NCBI GenBank assembly: GCA_030696155.1
Contig: JAUYSY010000014.1
Location: 1-49,080, forward strand
Source: Alphaproteobacteria bacterium
Lineage (GTDB): Bacteria; Pseudomonadota; Alphaproteobacteria; JAUXUR01
Length of the DNA: 49,080 bases
Direction: 5' to 3'
Part shown: piece after piece, positions 1 to 8,873 of the stretch
Numbering within the stretch: the stretch's first letter is position 1
How the letters are laid out: every line of letters starts with the position of its first letter
The notes under the pieces: model-generated
Seen by the model: the letters and a program-made list of their open reading frames with translations, nothing else
Told to the model about the DNA's origin: nothing
Databases searched by the model: none
Made by a program: the position numbers and the translations under genes

Positions 1-87
1 TTTTTAAAATTTTCTCACCTGAATGTTCACAACAATCCAAAAAAATGAAGCTTAAAAAAACGAAGGTACTAGCGTAATTTTATTCTC

Positions 88-93
88 TATACT
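88..93 (+). promoter_or_regulatory. possible -10 box of the pst operon
   Basis: The hexamer TATACT lies 27 bases before the pstS start chosen here and fits a sigma-70 -10 element. No convincing -35 box or Pho box was found upstream, and the AT-rich background makes such hexamers common, so this is only a weak proposal. Confidence 0.25.
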
Positions 94-119
94 AACATGT
101 TGTAATGAGGGAAAAGTGC

Positions 120-1148
120 ATGCTAACCAATAAACAAAAAAAAATAAGCATCTTTTTAATTTTTGCAATCTACGTATCCCCTTTGTTTGCAAGGGATTAC
201 ATCCATATTGTGGGCTCTAATACCATTTATCCGTTCTCAGCAAGTATTGCAGAAGCTTATGCTCAAAAAACAGGCGCTAAAGCCCCAATTATTGAAAGTA
301 TGGGTACAGGTGGTGGTGCTAAATTATTTTGTGCTGGCATTGGTCCAAATAGTCCCGATATTTTAAATGCGTCTCGTCCTTTAACTGAATCCGAAATTAA
401 AAAATGTCGTGAAAAAGGGATTGATTTTATTGAACTCACGATAGGATATGATGCAATTGTTTTGGCGCAATCAATGCAAAGCACGCCAATCAATTTGAAT
501 TTTGAAGAAATATATAAGGCTTTAACGAAATCTACATTAAGTAAAGGAATGTTTGTTGAAAATTATTATAAATTATGGGATGAAATTAATAATTCGACAT
601 TAAAACGTAAAATTATTTTTTATGGACCGCAAGCTGGATCAGGCACACGCGATGCACTTATTCATATGATTATTGAAAAAGGGTGCAAGGAACTTCCAGC
701 CTATCAAAATTTTAATGAACGACAAAAAAAAGATTATTGTTATTCAATTCGTGAAGATGAGCATTATGTCGAAATTGGTGAAAATTACCAATTTGTCTTT
801 CACAAAACCAATCAAAATCCAGATGCAATTGGCATTTTTGGGTATAGTTACTTTTTATCAAATAAAAACGTAATTAACGCTATTCCTATAAATGGGTATT
901 TACCTAACATAAAAAATATTTTAGATCATACATATCCTTTAATACGTCCTTTATATCTTTATATCAAAAAAAATAATATTAAACATATTAAGTCATTCAA
1001 GTCATTTTTGAAATTCATTAAGAAAAGCAATGCCTTTGCTGCAGATGGATTTTTAATAAAAATTGGTTTTATTCCACTCAAGGATAACGAGTATAAAATT
1101 TTTAATGGAGCATTAAATAAGATTATCGGAGATAAACATGGCTCTTAA
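120..1148 (+). CDS. pstS: phosphate ABC transporter periplasmic phosphate-binding protein
   Basis: This is the periplasmic phosphate receptor that hands Pi to the PstCAB importer. The protein begins with a lysine-rich n-region and a hydrophobic signal segment ending near SPLFA. PstS motifs follow: GSNTIYPFS, SMGTGGGAKLF, NASRPLT and AGSGTRDA, which line the phosphate cleft in this family. An in-frame ATG at 105 exists, but the ATG at 120 has GAGGG at proper spacing and gives a clean signal peptide of a 342-residue protein. It is the first gene of a tightly packed operon; its 3' end overlaps pstC by 11 bases. The family assignment is secure; the exact start is slightly uncertain. Confidence 0.93.
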   Translation: MLTNKQKKISIFLIFAIYVSPLFARDYIHIVGSNTIYPFSASIAEAYAQKTGAKAPIIESMGTGGGAKLFCAGIGPNSPDILNASRPLTESEIKKCREKGIDFIELTIGYDAIVLAQSMQSTPINLNFEEIYKALTKSTLSKGMFVENYYKLWDEINNSTLKRKIIFYGPQAGSGTRDALIHMIIEKGCKELPAYQNFNERQKKDYCYSIREDEHYVEIGENYQFVFHKTNQNPDAIGIFGYSYFLSNKNVINAIPINGYLPNIKNILDHTYPLIRPLYLYIKKNNIKHIKSFKSFLKFIKKSNAFAADGFLIKIGFIPLKDNEYKIFNGALNKIIGDKHGS

Positions 1149-2361
1149 TCTTATTTTTTTGTTAAGTATTTTTGCTTTAGGATTTGTTGGATATTTTTAT
1201 GCGACAGCTAAAAAAGAAATAAGTATCGCACATAAAAAAGATCGATTTTTTATGTCATCTTATGTTTTTTTGCGCGTGTTAACGTTAAATCTATCGATTT
1301 TTATTATTTTTTTATTTTTTGAAAACATTATTAATCAACATATGGATTTAGAAAATAATATTTATTTTTATATTAAAATTATTTTTTTATCTTTTTCTTT
1401 TTTATTTATAGTGTTTATGTCACTCAAAAAAATAAGAAAAACAACTCAATTTCTTATAAAACGCGATCAATATCTTAAAATATGGATATCTATACCGCTT
1501 TGGATCACTATTTTTTTGTGCTTCGGTATTATTATTATTTTAATCGATGGAACAATTCAATTCTTCCATAAGGCAAATCTATTTGATTTTTTATTTGAGT
1601 TGGATTGGAAGCCTTTTAGTGTGATTACGCAATGGGGGCATGATTATGAAGGCGGATTTGGGGTTATTCCGCTGCTTTTTGGTAGTTTTTTTGTAGCTTT
1701 TATTGCTTTATTTTATGCCATCCCTTTGAGTATTTTATCGGCTTTATTTTTAAGCGAATATGCATCGCCTAAATGGACAAATATTCTTAAACCTATCATC
1801 GAACTTTTAGCGGGTATTCCAACGATTGTGTATGGATTTTTTGCTGTATTAGTCGTCACTCCTTATGTTCAGTTTTTAGCACATCTTTGTGATTTTACTG
1901 CTTCATCGGAAAATGTACTTTCAGCATCACTCGTTATGGGTATTATGCTGATTCCTTACGTGCTTTCAACCTCATTGGAAGCTTTTCAAGCAGTGCCTAA
2001 AACAATGCGAGATGCTTCATATGCTATGGGTGCCACAAAATGGGAAACGATCTATCATATCATTTTGCCTGAAACCTGGGGGACTGTTTTAGCTTCTATT
2101 CTTCTGGCATTATCGCGTGCTTTAGGTGAAACCATGATTGTGGTGATGGCTTTAGGTGTTTCAGCACAATTAAGTCTAAATCCATTGGAATCAACGACTA
2201 CAATAACTGTTCAAATTTTATCCATTTTGACAGGGGATCAAGAATTTGATAGCCCTAAAACATTGGTGACTTTTGCATTAGCCTTAACGTTGTTTATGAT
2301 TACCTTTATATTAAACACAATTGCTTACAAAAAAATAAAAGGTAAAAAAAGAAATGGATAA
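1138..2361 (+). CDS. pstC: phosphate ABC transporter permease PstC
   Basis: One of the two inner-membrane permease subunits of the high-affinity phosphate importer. The C-terminal 250 residues form a standard BPD-transporter domain with the EAA loop (AMGATKWETIYHIILPE) that contacts PstB, followed by ALSRALGETM typical of PstC. At 407 residues it is longer than the E. coli protein (about 319); the extra N-terminal part adds hydrophobic segments, as seen in alphaproteobacterial PstC proteins. GGAG lies just before the ATG inside the pstS 3' end, so translation is probably coupled. It overlaps pstA by 8 bases. Confidence 0.93.
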   Translation: MALNLIFLLSIFALGFVGYFYATAKKEISIAHKKDRFFMSSYVFLRVLTLNLSIFIIFLFFENIINQHMDLENNIYFYIKIIFLSFSFLFIVFMSLKKIRKTTQFLIKRDQYLKIWISIPLWITIFLCFGIIIILIDGTIQFFHKANLFDFLFELDWKPFSVITQWGHDYEGGFGVIPLLFGSFFVAFIALFYAIPLSILSALFLSEYASPKWTNILKPIIELLAGIPTIVYGFFAVLVVTPYVQFLAHLCDFTASSENVLSASLVMGIMLIPYVLSTSLEAFQAVPKTMRDASYAMGATKWETIYHIILPETWGTVLASILLALSRALGETMIVVMALGVSAQLSLNPLESTTTITVQILSILTGDQEFDSPKTLVTFALALTLFMITFILNTIAYKKIKGKKRNG

Positions 2362-3427
2362 TATAAAAAAAAGAAATTTAAAAAACACTTTTTTTAAAAT
2401 TTTTAGTTTTTTGTTTCTTATTAAGATCACGTTTTTAGTTTTAATACTTGTTGGTTCTGTTTTTTTAAGTGGGTATAGTGCATTTTTTAAAACCACTTTA
2501 AATCTTGATGAAAAAAGTTTAAATTTATTTAGTCAAGAAGAAAAAGATCTTTTGTTTATTCAAGATGAGGCAGGCGATTTATTTCCAACAGATGAGCTCG
2601 ATTTGATCCATAGGGGAACATTTAAAAAAATTAAAAAAGATGAGGATCAAAAGCTTCAAGATCTTTATCAAAAATTAAAGGAACTTAAAGCGATTAAAAC
2701 CAGTTTTAATCTTGATTTTTTAATACATTCCGACTCAATGAATCCATATAAAGCAGGATTAGGGGCTGCTATTATTGGTACCTTATATATTTTATGTATT
2801 GTTATTGTGATAACAGTTCCTTTTGGTATTGCTGCAGGTATCTATTGTCAGGAATTTTTATCGACAAGACTTAAAAAATGGATAGAGCCTTTGATTTTAA
2901 ATATGGCTGCCATTCCTTCTATAATTTATGGTTTGATTGGGCTTGTTGTTTTTATACAATTTTTTCATCTTCCACGCTCTAGTGGTTTAGTAGGTGGTCT
3001 TGTTTTAAGTTTTCTAGTGCTCCCACAAATGATTGTTATCACGCAAGAAGCTTTAAAATCAGTGCCACAAACTTTGAAAGATGCTACTTTGGCTATGGGG
3101 GCGACAAAAATTCAAACGATTTGGCAACATGTTTTGCCTTGGGCTATGCGTCCTATTTTAACAAGTGTTGTTTTAAGTTTTGCCCGTGTTATTGGTGAAA
3201 CAGCGCCACTTTTAATGATTGGTATGGTAGCTTTTATTGCAAGTCCTGCTTCATCACCCTTAGAGCCAACGTCAACTTTACCCGTTCAAATCTTTTTATG
3301 GTCTAGAAATCCTGATCCGGCTTTTGTTGAAAAGACATCAGGGGCTATACTTATTTTAATGCTGCTTTTAATATTGGTGAACGCCATTGTAGCCTTTTTA
3401 AGGCATAAGATGAAAAGAGTTCAATAA
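2354..3427 (+). CDS. pstA: phosphate ABC transporter permease PstA
   Basis: Second permease subunit of the phosphate importer, 357 residues. After an N-terminal membrane segment there is a hydrophilic, charged periplasmic stretch of roughly 80 residues, a feature of the longer alphaproteobacterial PstA proteins. The BPD domain follows, with the EAA loop [18 protein letters not shown] and the PstA motif [11 protein letters not shown]. The start overlaps the pstC 3' end, and the stop shares one base with the pstB start (TAATG), so the four transport genes form one translationally coupled unit. Function follows directly from family and operon position. Confidence 0.93.
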   Translation: MDNIKKRNLKNTFFKIFSFLFLIKITFLVLILVGSVFLSGYSAFFKTTLNLDEKSLNLFSQEEKDLLFIQDEAGDLFPTDELDLIHRGTFKKIKKDEDQKLQDLYQKLKELKAIKTSFNLDFLIHSDSMNPYKAGLGAAIIGTLYILCIVIVITVPFGIAAGIYCQEFLSTRLKKWIEPLILNMAAIPSIIYGLIGLVVFIQFFHLPRSSGLVGGLVLSFLVLPQMIVITQEALKSVPQTLKDATLAMGATKIQTIWQHVLPWAMRPILTSVVLSFARVIGETAPLLMIGMVAFIASPASSPLEPTSTLPVQIFLWSRNPDPAFVEKTSGAILILMLLLILVNAIVAFLRHKMKRVQ

Positions 3428-4197
3428 TGAGAGTCAAAGAAGATCCTTTTATCATTTGTGCAAAAGATGTTTCTGTTTTCATAGGTAAATCGCAATTAAT
3501 TCAAAACGTGCATTTAAGTTTTCTTAAAAACAAGGTAACGGCTCTTATTGGTGCATCTGGTAGCGGTAAATCAACTTTTTTAAGATGCCTTAATCGGTTA
3601 AACGATGATGTTGATGATTTTAAACTTGAAGGCGAAATTTTATTTCATGAAAAAAATATTTATGACAATCAAACAGATTTGGTGAGTCTGCGCACTAAAA
3701 TTGGGATGGTGTTTCAAAAACCAACCGCTTTCCCCAAATCAATTTATGAAAATGTTGCTTATGGTTTAAGATTGCACAATCTAACGAAATCCGGAAAAGA
3801 ATGCGACGAAATCGTAGAAAATGCACTCATGCGTGCGTCTTTATGGGAAGAAGTTAAAGATCGTCTTGACGACGAAGCATATCGTTTGTCGGGGGGTCAA
3901 TTGCAGCGTTTAGCCATTGCACGAAGCATTGCCATAGAACCAGAGGTTATATTAATGGATGAACCTTGTTCAGCGCTTGACCCAATTGCAACGGCACGTA
4001 TCGAAGAATTGATTGATGACCTTAAGCAAAAATTTACGATTATTTTGGTGACGCATTCAATGCAGCAGGCGGCCCGCGTTTCAGAGCGAACTGCCTTTTT
4101 TAATAAAGGCATATTAATTGAAGAAGGAGCATCAAACGAATTTTTTACAAACCCACAAAATGAATTAACGCAACGTTATATTACAGGAAGAGGCTAA
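3427..4197 (+). CDS. pstB: phosphate ABC transporter ATP-binding protein PstB
   Basis: Cytoplasmic ATPase that powers phosphate import through PstC/PstA. In order it carries Walker A (GASGSGKST), the Q-loop (VFQKPTAFP), the ABC signature ([13 protein letters not shown]), Walker B ([13 protein letters not shown]) and the switch histidine (THSM). The KPTAFP sequence after the Q-loop glutamine is typical of PstB and separates it from polar amino acid ATPases. At 256 residues it has the normal family length. It starts in the pstA stop codon and is followed 4 bases later by phoU. Confidence 0.96.
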   Translation: MRVKEDPFIICAKDVSVFIGKSQLIQNVHLSFLKNKVTALIGASGSGKSTFLRCLNRLNDDVDDFKLEGEILFHEKNIYDNQTDLVSLRTKIGMVFQKPTAFPKSIYENVAYGLRLHNLTKSGKECDEIVENALMRASLWEEVKDRLDDEAYRLSGGQLQRLAIARSIAIEPEVILMDEPCSALDPIATARIEELIDDLKQKFTIILVTHSMQQAARVSERTAFFNKGILIEEGASNEFFTNPQNELTQRYITGRG

Positions 4198-4201
4198 TGG
4201 T

Positions 4202-4891
4202 ATGAGTCCCGAACATAAACATATTGTGAAATCATTTGATCAAGATTTACAAAGATTACAAGTGCTTTTTATGGAACTTAATGCGCTTGTGATTCTTCAA
4301 TTGGAAAAAGCTTCTATGGCTGTCATTGAACATGATAAACATATGGCAAAAAAAATATACGAAGATGATGATAAAGTAGATGCAATAGAATTTGAGATAA
4401 CGCAGTTTTCGCTTAGGCTTTTAGCGCAGCGTCAACCGTTAGGGGAAGATCTTAGACGCATTGTGTCTGCTTTTAAAATTGCTACAAATTTAGAACGCAT
4501 TGGTGATTATGCTGAAAATATGGCCAAACGCATTTTAAAGAGTGAAAATCATCGTAAGCTTCATGAAAGCAATCCATTTCGACAATCTTTTTTAACACTT
4601 ACCAAGGTTGTAATGAATCGTTTGGAAGAGGTTATGAAGGCTTATGTTGAAAATGATGCCGAAACAGCTCAAAAATTATGGAAAAAAGACGAAGAAATAA
4701 ATGAATTTTATTGGCAATCATTTCAAGAAATTCTCAATTTTATGATAGCGCATCCACAAGATATTCCTTTTTATACCGATTTGTTATTTATCTTGAAAAA
4801 TCTTGAACGTGCTGGCGATCGTATTTCCAACATCGCTGAATCAATCGTGTTTATAAAGTTGGGGTCATTGAAGGTAAAGAAAGAGAATTAA
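4202..4891 (+). CDS. phoU: phosphate transport system regulator PhoU
   Basis: PhoU is a cytoplasmic, metal-binding helical protein that couples the Pst importer to the PhoR/PhoB two-component system and limits Pi uptake. The 229-residue protein shows the two PhoU repeats, each ending in the family signature: residues near 100 (ATNLERIGDYAENMAKRI) and near 205 (KNLERAGDRISNIAESI). AGAGG lies before the ATG. It closes the pst operon; no phoB or phoR gene is visible here. A short inverted-repeat element begins at the base after its stop codon. Confidence 0.95.
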   Translation: MSPEHKHIVKSFDQDLQRLQVLFMELNALVILQLEKASMAVIEHDKHMAKKIYEDDDKVDAIEFEITQFSLRLLAQRQPLGEDLRRIVSAFKIATNLERIGDYAENMAKRILKSENHRKLHESNPFRQSFLTLTKVVMNRLEEVMKAYVENDAETAQKLWKKDEEINEFYWQSFQEILNFMIAHPQDIPFYTDLLFILKNLERAGDRISNIAESIVFIKLGSLKVKKEN

Positions 4892-4998
4892 TATAGTATT
4901 ATCCATTTAGGTTAATAGTACGTCATTCTTCGTTCATGTAGGAAGAGACTACACTTCACTCATTATTCCTTCTCTTAACTTAAAGCGATAACACTATA
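4892..4998 (+). repeat. TIR element subfamily I, copy F (after phoU)
   Basis: A 107-bp element with imperfect terminal inverted repeats: TATAGTATTATCC at the left and, on the other strand, TATAGTGTTATCG at the right, with further matches inward to GTTAA. The core hairpin (4934-4953) reads TACATGA on the minus strand. It starts immediately after the phoU stop codon. Its reverse complement closely matches the copy at 31138-31241. Confidence 0.75.
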
Positions 4999-5036
4999 AG
5001 CTATTGTAACATTCATAACCCCATAATAAATATAAA

Positions 5037-5063
5037 AAAAACCCCGGTTTTGCCGGGGTTTTT
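5037..5063. terminator. rho-independent terminator, bidirectional
   Basis: A run of A, the stem ACCCCGG (5041-5047), loop TTTTG, the matching arm CCGGGGT (5053-5059) and a T run. It ends the outer-membrane protein gene on the minus strand and can also stop pst operon transcripts from the plus strand. Confidence 0.9.
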
Positions 5064-5086
5064 CAAAAGTAATGTGGGAATAAGAT

Positions 5087-6010
5087 TTAGTAACGAAGTT
5101 TTACACCCATGGTTAAAGGGAATGATAGTGTGCTTTTAGCTGAACGTGTGATTTGACTAAATGCTTTTAAAACACCTGGGCTTGTACGAACTTGATTGAA
5201 ATGTTTGTTGTATTTTATGCCAGTTGATCCAATTGCTTCTGCCATTGCAACAATTGAAAATACATCAGATAAACGATAATCAAAGCCTAATTGTAATCCA
5301 CCACTAAAGCCTGTTGAGTTTCTGAAAAATGGCACATGAGTAGATGTTGGATTTGGGTTACCGGAAGTTAAATTTCTGACTGAAAATTTTCCATGTGTGC
5401 GATGTAAGAACCCTAATTTAGCACCAACAAAAGGTGTTACAAAGGAATCAATATCAACGTAAAAACGTCCACCTACATAACCTGCATAAGAATTGTAATT
5501 TTTTGTTTTTGATTTAAGTGTATTATTTCTACCCACGAAAGTGAAAGGCGTATATCTACGATCATCTGCAGCTGCATAACTATAATCGAAGTTCAAAAAA
5601 AGCTCTAAATTATTCATAATACCGTAAGCGATTTCAGCACTTGCTGTGAAAGGAAGATCATAAAGATCGCCCCAATCAAATTTTCTGGAATCTCTATAAA
5701 CGGACGAGTTGTTAAAGATTGAATAATTACCACTAGGAATTGTAACTGGTCCACCTGTAACATTGGCAATCGTGCCAGTTAGTTTGATGTCATTGCTAAA
5801 CATGGTGGGGGCAATACCTGCACGTGCAGCGACACTCCATTGACCTTCGTGAATAGCATAATTTGTATCGCTTGATGTGCTGTCTGCGTTAGAATAAACC
5901 GTTTTTTGGTGATGGGGACCCATATCCTCCATGCCACCAGCAAAAACAGATGATGAAGCTGTCAAAAAAGCAATAGAAGCAATAGTGGTTACAATGGATT
6001 TTTTTAACAT
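5087..6010 (-). CDS. outer-membrane beta-barrel protein, paralog 1
   Basis: An exported outer-membrane protein of 307 residues. The start at 6010 is preceded by AAGGAAAG and gives a signal peptide (LKKSIVTTIASIAFL...SSVFA); longer in-frame extensions lack these. The mature part begins with GGMEDMG, a motif shared with paralogs 2 and 3, and continues as alternating hydrophobic/polar strands ending in the aromatic terminus KLRY expected of barrels inserted by BamA. Conserved internal motifs are FDYSYA and FVTPFVGAKLG. It is the most divergent of four tandem copies and the only one with an aromatic last residue. Specific function is unknown; adhesion or general surface antigen roles are guesses. 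Confidence 0.85.
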   Translation of the reverse strand: MLKKSIVTTIASIAFLTASSSVFAGGMEDMGPHHQKTVYSNADSTSSDTNYAIHEGQWSVAARAGIAPTMFSNDIKLTGTIANVTGGPVTIPSGNYSIFNNSSVYRDSRKFDWGDLYDLPFTASAEIAYGIMNNLELFLNFDYSYAAADDRRYTPFTFVGRNNTLKSKTKNYNSYAGYVGGRFYVDIDSFVTPFVGAKLGFLHRTHGKFSVRNLTSGNPNPTSTHVPFFRNSTGFSGGLQLGFDYRLSDVFSIVAMAEAIGSTGIKYNKHFNQVRTSPGVLKAFSQITRSAKSTLSFPLTMGVKLRY

Positions 6011-6376
6011 GTTAACTTTCCTTATTAAAAATAGAGGGATATTCTTATATTTTGATAAATATACCCAAATAATTTGAAAATACCTATTTTTAGGCATGAG
6101 ATTTGAGATCATTTTTGATGCCAAAAATTATGTCAGCTAATTGTTTTACCTTAAGAATTTTTAGTTCAAAAAGCATCCAAAGATCATCGACTAAAAACGG
6201 TAGTTTTAGATTATTTGAGTAATACCCCTTTCGATTAACGTAGTCTGAATGGTAAGGATGTTTTTTGTCTATAAATCAATATCGGTTTAAATAAGAATTT
6301 TGTAGAGATGTAATAAGACTATCACAGTTGAATATGTTGTGAATGGTTTGAAAGGGAAAGAAGAAAAATGGATATG

Positions 6377-6397
6377 AAAAACCCCTCGAAAGAGGGG
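6377..6397 (-). terminator. rho-independent terminator of paralog 2
   Basis: On the minus strand the stem CCCCTC / GAGGGG with a TTTC loop (6382-6397) is followed by five T. It lies about 30 bases after the stop codon of the gene at 6426. Confidence 0.85.
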
Positions 6398-6425
6398 CTT
6401 AACATCAGAAATAAGTATATTTAAA

Positions 6426-7340
6426 TTACATGCGGACTTTTATGCCTGCAGTAATGGGGAAAGTAAACGTTCCACCGGATGAGCGTGTTGCTCTAGAATA
6501 TAGACGATTACCAGCTGTATCAGTGAATACGTGTGCATCTCTTCTATGTGTATTGGAACGTGTTGTGCCAATAGCTTCAGCCATTACAAACAATGAAACA
6601 GGATCATTTATGCAATAATCAAGCCCTGCTTGTACACCACCACTAAAGCCTGTCGAGTCTTTATTGTGATGTGCTTTGTAACTAGCATTTAAAACTTCAG
6701 CATTGTTTTGAGTAATGATAGTTGTAACTCTGTGTTTACCATTGCTACGATTAAGAACGCCTAATTTACCACCAATGAAAGGTGAGAATTTGCAATCATC
6801 TATCTCGAAGAAATAGCGACCACCAAGATAGAATCCATAGGAATTAAAATTATCTTGCTTGTATCGTGTTGAAAGATAATATGTTCCGGCTGGATCAGAT
6901 ATGCTACGTCTAACATGACGATGTTTGGATCCTGAAGCATTTGCATAATCAAAGTTAAAAAACACTTCAACATTGTCCATTGGTACATAGCCAAGATCAA
7001 CGCCTGCTGTGAAAGGTACGTTATGATGGTGTACATCATAGGTATTAGCGTGTGTAACAATGCTTGTTTCGTGATCTACGAATCTTTGTCTAACGCGACC
7101 TTTTCTATTGGAGGCCGATAGTGCAATACCAGCGCGTGCTGTTAATGTCCATTGACCTTCTCTTAAAGCAGGTCCTTCACACGAGCGAATAACTTGTGTT
7201 GGCACTTCAACTGGTGCTGCTGGATGATATACAGGCGCAGGACGATGGCCCATGTCACCCGTTCCACCAGCAAAAACAGGTGTTAATGCTGTTGAAAAGG
7301 CAACAGCTGCAATTGTTGTCAAAAAAGATTTTCTTAACAT
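6426..7340 (-). CDS. outer-membrane beta-barrel protein, paralog 2
   Basis: A 304-residue exported barrel protein in the tandem family. GAAGGAAAG precedes the ATG; the signal peptide ends at TPVFA and the mature protein opens with GGTGDMG, then a His/Pro-rich linker (GHRPAPVYHPAAPVEVP) and SCEGPALREGQWT, which paralog 3 also has. The barrel section holds DLGYVPMDNVEVFFNFDYA and FSPFIGGKLGVLNR. The last residues are IKVRM, so the usual C-terminal aromatic is replaced by Met. Each gene in the cluster has its own upstream region and terminator, so the copies are probably separate transcription units. Ligand and role are unknown. Confidence 0.85.
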   Translation of the reverse strand: MLRKSFLTTIAAVAFSTALTPVFAGGTGDMGHRPAPVYHPAAPVEVPTQVIRSCEGPALREGQWTLTARAGIALSASNRKGRVRQRFVDHETSIVTHANTYDVHHHNVPFTAGVDLGYVPMDNVEVFFNFDYANASGSKHRHVRRSISDPAGTYYLSTRYKQDNFNSYGFYLGGRYFFEIDDCKFSPFIGGKLGVLNRSNGKHRVTTIITQNNAEVLNASYKAHHNKDSTGFSGGVQAGLDYCINDPVSLFVMAEAIGTTRSNTHRRDAHVFTDTAGNRLYSRATRSSGGTFTFPITAGIKVRM

Positions 7341-7387
7341 GTTTACTTTCCTTCATAAAGATAAGGGATTTTCGTTTCGTCTCCCAA

Positions 7388-7405
7388 AACTAGTTTTTAC
7401 TAGTT
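7388..7405. promoter_or_regulatory. perfect inverted repeat upstream of paralog 2
   Basis: AACTAGT and ACTAGTT are separated by TTTT, 48 bases before the start codon of the gene at 7340. It could be an operator or a hairpin in the 5' untranslated region. There is no independent support. Confidence 0.35.
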
Positions 7406-7619
7406 GTTGTGTTCTTAATTAGATCAAGATCCGAAAGGTACATTTAAAATACTTTGATAGACATACCTTTATAAAGATATTATGTATTTGGAAGAACGTT
7501 TTCCGGTCTATAAATAAGTGTAAGATTAAAAAAACATTATGTCTAGATGTTATAAGATCTCAACATATGAGTGTGTTATAGATGTGGCAAAAGAGAATCA
7601 ATTAAAAAAAATGGATATG

Positions 7620-7645
7620 AAAAACCCCTCAAAAGAGGGGTTTTT
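7620..7645. terminator. rho-independent terminator, bidirectional, of paralog 3
   Basis: The arms AAAAACCCCTC (7620-7630) and GAGGGGTTTTT (7635-7645) form a perfect stem with an AAAA loop. The left 20 or so bases are nearly identical to those of the terminator at 6377, showing that the intergenic region was duplicated with the gene. Confidence 0.9.
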
Positions 7646-7669
7646 CATTAGACAGGAAAGATTCCTAAA

Positions 7670-8596
7670 TTACATACGGATTTTGAGGCCTGCAGTAATT
7701 GGGAATGAGAAAGTTGATTTAGGTGAACGTGTTACTTTTGTGAAAACAGTGTAGTTGCTTCCTGTACCTGTTTCACGATATGCAAGATGTGTTTTTTTAT
7801 GTGTTTTAACACTTGTAGAACCAATCACTTCACCCATGACAAACAAAGAAACTTGTTCGTTTAGGCAATAATCGCCACCAAGTTGTAATCCAGCACTAAA
7901 GCCTGTTGAATTTTTGTACAATGGAGCATTATATCTTTCAATGCTTGTAATACCGTCAATGATGTCAGTGTCAATGATGCTATGTTTACCATGTGTACGA
8001 TGAATAAGACCTAATTTAGCACCAACAAAAGGTGAGAATTTGCAGTCTAAGTCAAAGAAATAACGTCCACCAAGGTAGAAGCCATAAGAATTAAAATTAC
8101 CTTGTTTGTATTTTGATATTGATGTAATACCATCAAATTTGTTGTCTATGGTTTTTGAGCTTCCGGAAGCATGTGTGTAGTCAAAGTTAAAGAAAGCTTC
8201 AACATTATCCATGACAGCATAGCCAACATCAAAACCAGTTGTAAATGGTAAACTATTTGATTTTACGTTGTAGGATCTACGGCTGAAACCATTTTCATGT
8301 GTAATATCTTGATATCCAGTTGGAAAGCTTACAACTTGACCAGGTGTTGTAGTAGTAAAAGTACGTGTAACGCGTGCTTTTTTAGAGCTTGTTGGTGCAA
8401 TACCAGCGCGTGCTGTGAATGTCCATTGACCTTCTTTTAAAGCTGGACCTTCGCAAGTAGGCATTGCTTGAGCTATTACAGCTGGTTCAGCATGCTGTAC
8501 TGGTTGTTGGTGTGCGCCCATATCCTGAGTGCCGCCTGCAAATACATTTGCAGAAACTGCTGCTAAGAGCATTGTGCTCAATAAAATTCTTTTCAT
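7670..8596 (-). CDS. outer-membrane beta-barrel protein, paralog 3
   Basis: A 308-residue exported barrel protein. I chose the ATG at 8596 because GGAG lies 8-10 bases upstream and MKRILLSTMLLAAVSANVFA is a clean signal peptide, nearly the same as that of paralog 4. After GGTQDMG comes a short linker and CEGPALKEGQWTFTARAG. Further motifs are ARVTRTFTTTTPGQVVSFP, DVGYAVMDNVEAFFNFDYT and FSPFVGAKLGLIHRTHGKH. It is closest to paralog 4, which points to a recent duplication of this pair. It ends in LKIRM rather than an aromatic residue. The function is unknown beyond a surface location. Confidence 0.85.
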   Translation of the reverse strand: MKRILLSTMLLAAVSANVFAGGTQDMGAHQQPVQHAEPAVIAQAMPTCEGPALKEGQWTFTARAGIAPTSSKKARVTRTFTTTTPGQVVSFPTGYQDITHENGFSRRSYNVKSNSLPFTTGFDVGYAVMDNVEAFFNFDYTHASGSSKTIDNKFDGITSISKYKQGNFNSYGFYLGGRYFFDLDCKFSPFVGAKLGLIHRTHGKHSIIDTDIIDGITSIERYNAPLYKNSTGFSAGLQLGGDYCLNEQVSLFVMGEVIGSTSVKTHKKTHLAYRETGTGSNYTVFTKVTRSPKSTFSFPITAGLKIRM

Positions 8597-8629
8597 ATAA
8601 AATCTCCAAAGACATTGAATTATCAACCT

Positions 8630-8645
8630 GATGTCATATGACATC
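8630..8645. promoter_or_regulatory. 16-bp perfect palindrome upstream of paralog 3
   Basis: GATGTCATATGACATC is a perfect 16-base palindrome 33 bases before the start codon of the gene at 8596. The equivalent place before paralog 4 has a weaker inverted repeat (ATGAT...ATCAT, 9836-9851). This looks like a dimeric regulator site or a 5'-leader hairpin. Confidence 0.45.
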
Positions 8646-8824
8646 TTTATTAACCTAAGCAAGGCTGATGAAGGAACAATAAGGGGGAATTTAGGGGAGA
8701 GATATTGTTATTGTCATAACTGATGATTTTTAATGGGTGGAATGTTACTTTAAGGCAACATTTTTGACCTGAAAACTGATTATAGGAAAAGTAGAAAACA
8801 TATATAAAACAAGTAGTTGAAATG

Positions 8825-8845
8825 AAAAACCCCTCTTGCGAGGGG
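8825..8845 (-). terminator. rho-independent terminator of paralog 4
   Basis: The stem CCCCTC (8830-8835) / GAGGGG (8840-8845) is followed on the minus strand by a run of T, about 30 bases after the stop of the gene at 8874. Confidence 0.85.
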
Positions 8846-8873
8846 CTTAACACGAAGACTTAAAGTTTCTAAA

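Noticed and set aside
7539..7754. A plus-strand frame of 71 codons between barrel paralogs 2 and 3
   Set aside because: It crosses a strong terminator and the 3' end of paralog 3 in antisense, with no coding signs of its own.
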